From Thermoflexus sp042408815 (lineage in GTDB: Bacteria > Chloroflexota > Anaerolineae > Thermoflexales > Thermoflexaceae): 64,000 nucleotides of DNA. Numbering within the stretch: the first letter of the stretch is position 1; the number at the start of each line of letters is the position of its first letter. The stretch is taken from positions 62,001-126,000 of the forward strand of contig NZ_JBHOQR010000025.1 of assembly GCF_042408815.1 (NCBI RefSeq). The letters run 5' to 3'. The notes beneath the pieces are model-generated. The model was not told the origin of the DNA and searched no databases. It worked only from the letters and a program-made list of their open reading frames with translations. Below, in pieces: positions 58,971-64,000 of this stretch. The translations under genes were made by a program, and so were the position numbers.

Positions 58971-59270
58971 TCAGGCGGGACGGCGATGGGTTCCCCATTC
59001 CGGCCCCGGGGGTCGATCCATCGGCTCGGAGCCGAGATCCTGGGCCCGCCCGCTCTCCCTCCGGGGGCCGATCAGCGGGATCAGCTGCATCAGGGCCTCC
59101 TCATCGTATTGCCGGTTCCCACATACATCACAGATGTAAGCGGGCATGTTCGGCACCACGATGAAGAGATCCCCGTGATAGCCGGCGTAAGGGATCCGAC
59201 GTGGCCGCATATAACCGATCCGGCAGTTCGGGCACGGCCACATGGGAGCCTCCGGGAGCGCTGGGCTCAT
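58971..59270 (-). CDS. YgiT-type zinc finger protein
   Basis: 99 aa. The N-terminal zinc motif has two CxxC pairs: MWPCPNCRIGYMRPRRIPYA and MPAYICDVCGNRQYDEEA. It resembles the zinc part of YgiT/MqsA antitoxins, but the C-terminal HTH and the partner toxin gene are missing. The start at 59270 is chosen because it forms an ATGA overlap with the deoC stop; the next Met is ten codons later. Confidence 0.78.
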   Translation of the reverse strand: MSPALPEAPMWPCPNCRIGYMRPRRIPYAGYHGDLFIVVPNMPAYICDVCGNRQYDEEALMQLIPLIGPRRESGRAQDLGSEPMDRPPGPEWGTHRRPA

Positions 59271-59983
59271 GCCTTTGGGCTCTCGTCCCCTGGGAGGAAA
59301 ACGGACGGCAGCGCTTCCAGGATCGCGACGGTGGCGCTGGTTCCCAGGCGGCTGGCTCCGGCTTCCAGCATCGCGATGGCCTGCTCCGCCGTCCGGATCC
59401 CCCCCGCGGCCTTCACGCCGAAGGTGGGGCCCACCACCCGGCGGAGCAGGGCGACATCTTCTACCGTGGCGCCGCCCGGCCCGAAGCCAGTGGAGGTCTT
59501 CACAAAATCCGCGCCTGCCTCCACCGTCAGGCGGGCGGCCAGAACTTTTTCCTCTGGAGTTAACCATCCGGTCTCCAGAATCACCTTGCAGAGGGCGCCG
59601 GCCGCATGGCACACCGCGGCCACCGCCTGCAGGTCCGCCCGGACAGCGTCGATCTCCCCCGCTTTGAGCAGGCCGATGGGGAGGACCATATCGATCTCCC
59701 GGGCACCCTGGCTGAGGGCCAGGGTCGCTTCGGCGACCTTGATCGCGGTGAGGCTGGCGCCCAGAGGGAATCCTACCACTGTCGCCACCTTCACTGGCGT
59801 TCCAGCCAGCCGGGCGGCAGCCCGCGCCACGTAAATCGGATTCACACACACCGCCGCGCAGCCGTAGCGCAGGGCTTCCTCGCACAGCCGATCGATGTCC
59901 CCCGGCGTGGCCTCCGGGCGGAGCAGCGTGTGATCGATCCGCGCTGCCAGCGCCTCCCGGGTCCAGGCTGTGCGGACGTTCAT
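59267..59983 (-). CDS. deoC: Deoxyribose-phosphate aldolase
   Basis: 238 aa from ATG 59983 (AAGGAG upstream). It cleaves deoxyribose-5-phosphate into glyceraldehyde-3-phosphate and acetaldehyde. The TIM barrel shows IDHTLLRPEATPGDIDRLCE, VATVVGFPLGASLTAIKVAE, the active-site lysine strand in GADFVKTSTGFGPGGATVED, and VKAAGGIRTAEQAIAMLEAG with the second lysine. Its start overlaps the lepB stop as ATGA, and its stop overlaps the zinc-finger gene. Confidence 0.95.
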   Translation of the reverse strand: MNVRTAWTREALAARIDHTLLRPEATPGDIDRLCEEALRYGCAAVCVNPIYVARAAARLAGTPVKVATVVGFPLGASLTAIKVAEATLALSQGAREIDMVLPIGLLKAGEIDAVRADLQAVAAVCHAAGALCKVILETGWLTPEEKVLAARLTVEAGADFVKTSTGFGPGGATVEDVALLRRVVGPTFGVKAAGGIRTAEQAIAMLEAGASRLGTSATVAILEALPSVFLPGDESPKA

Positions 59984-60588
59984 GGTGTCTCTCCTTCGAA
60001 AGGGTTCCGGATCCATCCCCATTGGGAAGGGGGCCAGTAGATCAGCCAGGCCTTCCCGATAATGGCCGAGCGGGGAAGGGTTCCCCAGTTATGAGAATCA
60101 TTCGAGGCGTTCCGGTTGTCGCCCAGGACGAAATACTCATCTGGCCCGAGGGTCACGGGCCCGTAGGTGTAAACCATGGGGCCCCGGATGTAGGGCTCCT
60201 CCAGGGGACGGCCGTCGATGAATACCTTGCCGTCCCGGATGGCTACGGTCTCCCCGGGGAGGCCGATGACGCGCTTGATGAAATCCCGGGAAGGATCGTG
60301 GGGGAAGCGGAAGACCACTACATCTCCCCGACGGGGCTGGCTGAACCAGTAGCTGACCTTGCTGATCAGCACGTATTCCCCATCGTGCAGATTCGGCTCC
60401 ATGCTGGAGCCTTCGATGCGGAAACGGGCGGTGGCGGTGTTCACCAGCGCCATGGCCACCAGCACGATCAGCGCGGTCTCGATCCATTCGCGCAGGAAAG
60501 TCAACAGGGGGTGGACGCTCCGCTCCCGCATCGGTTCCGGCGGAAGCTCCGCATGTTCGATGAGAGATTCCATCGAATGCTCATCCAT
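59980..60588 (-). CDS. lepB: Signal peptidase I
   Basis: 202 aa from ATG 60588 (GGAGGAAAGG upstream). One N-terminal membrane helix (WIETALIVLVAMALVNTA) is followed by the catalytic serine motif IEGSSMEPNLHDGEYVLISK and the lysine motif PRRGDVVVFRFPHDPSRDFI KRVIGLPGE. GDNRNASNDSHNWGTLPRSA completes the family signature. It cleaves signal peptides on the outer side. It is first in an overlapping operon with deoC and the zinc-finger gene. Confidence 0.95.
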   Translation of the reverse strand: MDEHSMESLIEHAELPPEPMRERSVHPLLTFLREWIETALIVLVAMALVNTATARFRIEGSSMEPNLHDGEYVLISKVSYWFSQPRRGDVVVFRFPHDPSRDFIKRVIGLPGETVAIRDGKVFIDGRPLEEPYIRGPMVYTYGPVTLGPDEYFVLGDNRNASNDSHNWGTLPRSAIIGKAWLIYWPPSQWGWIRNPFEGETP

Positions 60589-60609
60589 TCCCTTTCCTCC
60601 CTCCGGCGC

Positions 60610-60615
60610 ATTATA
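60610..60615 (-). promoter_or_regulatory. Likely -10 of the lepB promoter
   Basis: TATAAT on the minus strand, 21 bp before the lepB start. No good -35 was found at standard spacing; the leader would be short but includes the ribosome binding site. Confidence 0.5.
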
Positions 60616-60747
60616 CGACGGCTTTCCTCGTCCTGCACAATCCAGGTTATAACGGTAGCGTGGCAACAGAGGGGGTCAGGGATGCGTTCCGAATAGGGGT
60701 TGCCCCGAGCTTCCATGAACAGGAGAAGTCCCGGGGGCTGGGAGGCC

Positions 60748-62157
60748 ATGGAGCATCATCGTGTGGAGCCCTTTCCAGAGCGCTTTGTGGAGCGCATGCT
60801 GGCCTGGCTGGGGCCGGAGGCGGAGATCTTTCTCCAAGCGCTGGCTGGCCCCTATCGCGCCGGCCTTCGCGTGAATACCTTGAAGATCGATCCGGCGGCG
60901 TTCCAGGCCCGCTCTCCCTTCCCCCTTTCACCGGTCCCATGGTGTCCGGAAGGCTTCGTCATCGAGGATCCGGAGGCCCGTCCAGGCCTTCATCCGTATC
61001 ACGCGGCCGGGCTGTATTACCTGCAGGATCCCTCGGCGATGGCGGCGGCGGTCCTACTGGATCCTCAGCCAGGGGAGTGGGTGCTGGATCTGGCGGCAGC
61101 CCCTGGCGGGAAGACCACCCACATCGCCGCGCGGATGCGCAACACCGGGGTCCTTGTGGCCAACGAGATCCAGCCTCGGCGGGCCTCGATCCTGGCGCTG
61201 AACGTGGAGCGCCTGGGGGTCATCTCCGCCATCCTGACCAATGAGTCCCCTCAGCGCCTGGCCGATCGGTGGGAAGGGCTGTTCGATCGCGTGCTGGTGG
61301 ATGCACCCTGTTCCGGCGAGGGGATGTTCGCCCGGGATCCGGAGGCGATCCGGGCCTGGAGCGTGGATCGGGTGCGCCGCTCGGCTGCCCTTCAGAAGGC
61401 GATCCTGTTCGAGGCCGCTCGGATGGTGCGCCCCGGGGGCTGGCTGCTCTATGCGACCTGTACCTTCGCTCCGGAGGAGAACGAAGGGGTGGCGGATGCG
61501 TTTCTGAAAGCGCATCGGGATTTCGACCTGGTGGATCCGCCGCGCCATCCGGCCTTCGATCGGGGACGGCCGGAGTGGATCGCAGGGGGCGATCCTCGGC
61601 TGGCCCGGACGGTGCGGCTGTGGCCCCATCGCGGCCCAGGCCATGGGCACTTCTATGCCCTTTTCCGGCGCGCCGGGGAGGAGCGTCCCCATCGGCCGAA
61701 GCCTGAAGGCGATCTCCCGGGCCGCGCCCGGCGGGCTCTGAAGGCGTTCTGGGAAGCCACCATCGCCCGACCGCTTCCGGACAGCGGTTTGATTCTGCGG
61801 GAGGATCAGATCTACTGGACACCCATGGCCTCCGCATTATGGCGAGGGCTTCGGGTGCTACGGCCCGGATGGTGGTTGGGCCGGTTGCGGAAAGATCGGT
61901 TCGAACCGGACCATGCCCTGGCGATGGCCCTGCGCCCGGAAGAGGTTCATCAGGCCCTGGATCTGGCCCTGGAGGATCCCCGGGTCCCTGCCTATCTGCA
62001 GGGACATCCGCTGGAGGGGCCGTGGGAGGCGGGCTGGGTGCTGATCGCCCTGGAGGGGTTTCCGTTGGGCTGGGCCCGCGCCGAGCGAGGGCATCTCAAG
62101 AACTGGTATCCCCGACATCTGCGGGCAATCGGATGGTGGGAGGGGGCAGCCCGCTAG
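60748..62157 (+). CDS. RsmF/NOL1-type RNA cytosine methyltransferase
   Basis: 469 aa. The SAM-binding core shows LDLAAAPGGKTTHIAARMRN, FDRVLVDAPCSGEGMFARDP (the PCSGEG cysteine motif) and GGWLLYATCTFAPEENEGVA (the second catalytic cysteine). These are the hallmarks of m5C RNA methyltransferases (RsmB/RsmF, Nop2/Sun). The C-terminal 130 residues have a PUA-like region (GHLKNWYPRHLRAIGWWEG), as in RsmF. The start at 60748 is preceded by GGAGG; an upstream ATG at 60715 is possible. Confidence 0.9.
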   Translation: MEHHRVEPFPERFVERMLAWLGPEAEIFLQALAGPYRAGLRVNTLKIDPAAFQARSPFPLSPVPWCPEGFVIEDPEARPGLHPYHAAGLYYLQDPSAMAAAVLLDPQPGEWVLDLAAAPGGKTTHIAARMRNTGVLVANEIQPRRASILALNVERLGVISAILTNESPQRLADRWEGLFDRVLVDAPCSGEGMFARDPEAIRAWSVDRVRRSAALQKAILFEAARMVRPGGWLLYATCTFAPEENEGVADAFLKAHRDFDLVDPPRHPAFDRGRPEWIAGGDPRLARTVRLWPHRGPGHGHFYALFRRAGEERPHRPKPEGDLPGRARRALKAFWEATIARPLPDSGLILREDQIYWTPMASALWRGLRVLRPGWWLGRLRKDRFEPDHALAMALRPEEVHQALDLALEDPRVPAYLQGHPLEGPWEAGWVLIALEGFPLGWARAERGHLKNWYPRHLRAIGWWEGAAR

Positions 62158-64000
62158 GGAGATCCCACTTCCTCCACGGAGACCCCGATGGCTTCCAGCC
62201 AGGCTTTCAGGGCATGGGCATGATCGGCTCGCACCATCAGGGTATGAGCATCCAGCAGGCGGATCCACGGGGCGAGCTCTGGCTCGTTCCATAGGGCCTC
62301 CAGGATCTCTGGACGGTCCATCCGCAGTAGGATGACCGGCTCCCAGCGCGCGCGGGGCGGATGCTCGCTCCACGTCAGGAGGCGGGCCAGCAGCCAAGCC
62401 GGCAGAGGGCCGCGGTGAACTAGCTGCAGCCGTTGCAGGATCTGGGGAAGGGTCAGGCCGGCCGCCCGCCCGGCGCGCAGAGAAGCCTCGGTGATTCGAA
62501 ACCCTTCCGGAATGCGTTCGGTGAACGGCTCGAGCAGACGCTCCACTCCGGGGTGCGGGAACGGGCCGGTCCAGCGGAGGATCCCCGGAGGCTCGGCGAT
62601 CACCTGGTGGCGCAGGTCCTCCGGTCGGAACCTGGTGACCCAGGGGCGGATCCCCTGGAGACGCCACGGGGCTTCCAGATTCGGAAGCGACTCTTCCGTC
62701 CACCCGAGGGAATCCCCCAGCGGGCGGAGGCGAGGCCCCCGGGGGAGCGGTTCGCCCATGGTCCGGATCACGGTCACCCGACGGTAGATCCGAATCTGGT
62801 GAAACCGCCGGTGCCAGTCCTCCAGGGACCGCCGGACGTTAGAGGGCAGGGGCTCGCCGCTGATCCCTTCCAGAAAGCGGATGATCCGCGGGATGTCCCA
62901 TCCCTGCTGAAGTCCGCGGTAGATGGCCTCCCGGGAGATCTGATACACGGATATGGGATCTCCGGGGCTGGGATCCGCAAAGGCCTCCAGCGCGGCGAGG
63001 ATGGATTCCGGCACCGGCTCGAAGACCAGGATGCGGAAATCCGGCTGGACGACCAGGCGACCCCTTTCCTCGGGGAGGGAGACCGGCTCCCCCACGCCCA
63101 GCATCCATGCGCCGAAGGGTGTAAGGCGCACTGCCTCCCATCGGCCGTCTGTATTTCCCCAATCCAGAAGGCCCAGCCAGTGCAGTGGCCACAGGGTGTC
63201 CGTAACCAGCCAGGCCTTCAGCCGGGCGGCCATCTCCCGGCCCGCCGGGGAAAGGGGTTCCGGGAGCCGGGTCGGCCGCTCCGGGAAGATCACGGCGAGC
63301 AGGCGAGGAAGGGGAATCCAGGATCCGGGCTCCTGACGCAGCGCCTGTTCCAGGCGAGCGCGCAGGGAACCCGGAGAGAGCATCCCGTGGTTTGGGAGAT
63401 CCTCGGGTTCTTCACCTTTCCACACGCGGAAGGCGGCCAGGGCCCGATCAAGCGCTCCTTGCTCCCAAAACGGATGCCGCAGATCCAGCATCAGCGTCGC
63501 TCCATGCGTTCGAAGCACGCCCATTCGCTCCAGCAGTTGCTGAAGGAAAGCGAGATAGGTGGATTCCTGAGCGGGCTCCTCCTGTCCCAGCCACCGCTGT
63601 AGTTGCCGCACCCAGCGGATGGGCAGACGTCCTTCACGGGTCAGAGTGATTTCGGGGAACCGTCGCAGGAAGCGGCCGAAGCGTCCCAGATCCCGTCCCA
63701 ACCGCATAGGGGAAGCCGGGATCACTCGGGAAGGTGCCAGCGGCTCAGGAGAGGGAAGCGCTTCGGCCACCTCAACCGGCAGAATGGCCTCCCCTTGGGG
63801 AAGCGGGGAGCGGATGGGGCGGCCAGCAGAGTGCCAGTAGATCAGGCCGGAGGCGGCGAGATGGATTGCGAGGGTTTCGAAAGGGATCCTTGGCGTGCCG
63901 CCACACGTGATCTCATATAAAATCAAAAAGGCCAGAGCTGGCATGGCGCCTCCAGCTCGGCGCAGCCCTTCGATCAGGGCGTGACCCTCTGGCGGGAGTT
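62154..64000 (-). CDS. Helicase-associated (Helicase_C_3 / XPB-N-like) protein, partial
   Basis: At least 615 aa; the 5' end lies beyond the window, because the frame stays open upstream of the ATG at 63944 and reads LPPEGHALIEGLRRAGGAMP, typical of the N-terminal region of this family. The middle holds GRLVVQPDFRILVFEPVPES and the repeats around SVYQISREAIYRGLQQGWDI, the Helicase_C_3/XPB-Ssl2 N-terminal domain pattern. No helicase ATPase motifs are seen, so it is not itself a helicase. The function is unknown; such proteins are widespread in Chloroflexota and Actinobacteria. Its 3' end overlaps the convergent methyltransferase gene by four bases. Confidence 0.8.
   Translation of the reverse strand, partial: LPPEGHALIEGLRRAGGAMPALAFLILYEITCGGTPRIPFETLAIHLAASGLIYWHSAGRPIRSPLPQGEAILPVEVAEALPSPEPLAPSRVIPASPMRLGRDLGRFGRFLRRFPEITLTREGRLPIRWVRQLQRWLGQEEPAQESTYLAFLQQLLERMGVLRTHGATLMLDLRHPFWEQGALDRALAAFRVWKGEEPEDLPNHGMLSPGSLRARLEQALRQEPGSWIPLPRLLAVIFPERPTRLPEPLSPAGREMAARLKAWLVTDTLWPLHWLGLLDWGNTDGRWEAVRLTPFGAWMLGVGEPVSLPEERGRLVVQPDFRILVFEPVPESILAALEAFADPSPGDPISVYQISREAIYRGLQQGWDIPRIIRFLEGISGEPLPSNVRRSLEDWHRRFHQIRIYRRVTVIRTMGEPLPRGPRLRPLGDSLGWTEESLPNLEAPWRLQGIRPWVTRFRPEDLRHQVIAEPPGILRWTGPFPHPGVERLLEPFTERIPEGFRITEASLRAGRAAGLTLPQILQRLQLVHRGPLPAWLLARLLTWSEHPPRARWEPVILLRMDRPEILEALWNEPELAPWIRLLDAHTLMVRADHAHALKAWLEAIGVSVEEVGSP

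Noticed and set aside
62433..63602. 389-codon open frame opposite the helicase-associated gene
   Set aside because: Antisense shadow, with composition typical of reverse-complemented GC-rich coding DNA.
1..64000. CRISPR arrays or intact insertion sequences
   Set aside because: No regularly spaced direct repeats and no transposase frames were seen; the only long repeat has two copies about 4.8 kb apart.

Overview
The window is high-GC bacterial chromosome with very short intergenic gaps, many start/stop overlaps of the ATGA type, and a striking number of GGATCC hexamers. The gene set points to Chloroflexota. It has a conserved phosphomutase / DUF3090 / SCO1664 cassette known mainly from Actinobacteria and Chloroflexota, Flp pilins, clustered GT87-type membrane glycosyltransferases, and secreted proteins carrying a YRVYLPLI-like segment. 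The flavour is that of a thermophilic lineage such as Thermoflexus, but the species call is inference. I see no CRISPR array, no intact insertion sequence and no prophage.

Layout. 0-4 kb: two secreted proteins (one a CAP-domain protein), a tRNA-Ser(GGA) with its own promoter and terminator, and a TPR protein. 4-8 kb: an FAD oxidoreductase, a cyclic-nucleotide-binding/bPH2 membrane fusion, and an SDH-type Clp-fold serine protease. 8-10.4 kb: the three-gene phosphomutase cassette. 10.4-16.5 kb, minus strand: sulfite-oxidase-family lipoprotein, DoxX remnant, YyaL-like thioredoxin-domain protein, PfkB kinase, LOG-like protein and proC. 16.6-23.2 kb, plus strand: rpmH-rnpA-yidD-(beta-propeller lipoprotein)-yidC-jag-(PfkB kinase)-parA-parB. 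This is the usual origin-proximal block, but dnaA is absent. 23.3-27.5 kb: M24 peptidase, ECF sigma factor, RskA-type anti-sigma factor and amidohydrolase. 27.7-32.2 kb: MFS transporter, then two diverged glutamate-dehydrogenase-family genes. The first of these sits behind a promoter-leader-terminator unit. 32.5-35.4 kb: DUF123 protein, secreted glycoside hydrolase and homoserine dehydrogenase.

From 49.3 down to 35.8 kb the minus strand is a long array: two near-identical Flp pilins, a squalene-cyclase-like protein, a DUF362 protein, and eight intact multi-spanning membrane proteins, mostly GT87/PIG-V type, with a frameshifted glycosyltransferase relic among them. This suggests a polyprenyl-phosphate-dependent glycan or glycoprotein pathway. 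49.7-52.3 kb: uridine kinase split by a one-base frameshift, a GT4 glycosyltransferase and UppP. 52.4-54.5 kb: a roadblock / V4R / response-regulator unit that looks like a compact uncharacterised signalling system. 54.7-64 kb: small zinc protein, PIG-L deacetylase, lipoprotein-type penicillin-binding protein, degenerate tyrosine recombinase, YgiT-type zinc finger, deoC, lepB, an RsmF-type RNA methyltransferase, and a helicase-associated-domain protein that runs off the window.

The main points for follow-up are the leader/terminator before the first dehydrogenase, a 62-bp perfect intergenic repeat present twice, the roadblock/V4R/REC unit, the phosphomutase cassette, the pilin duplication and the udk frameshift. 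All functional calls come from reading motifs and family resemblance by eye; no database search was run.
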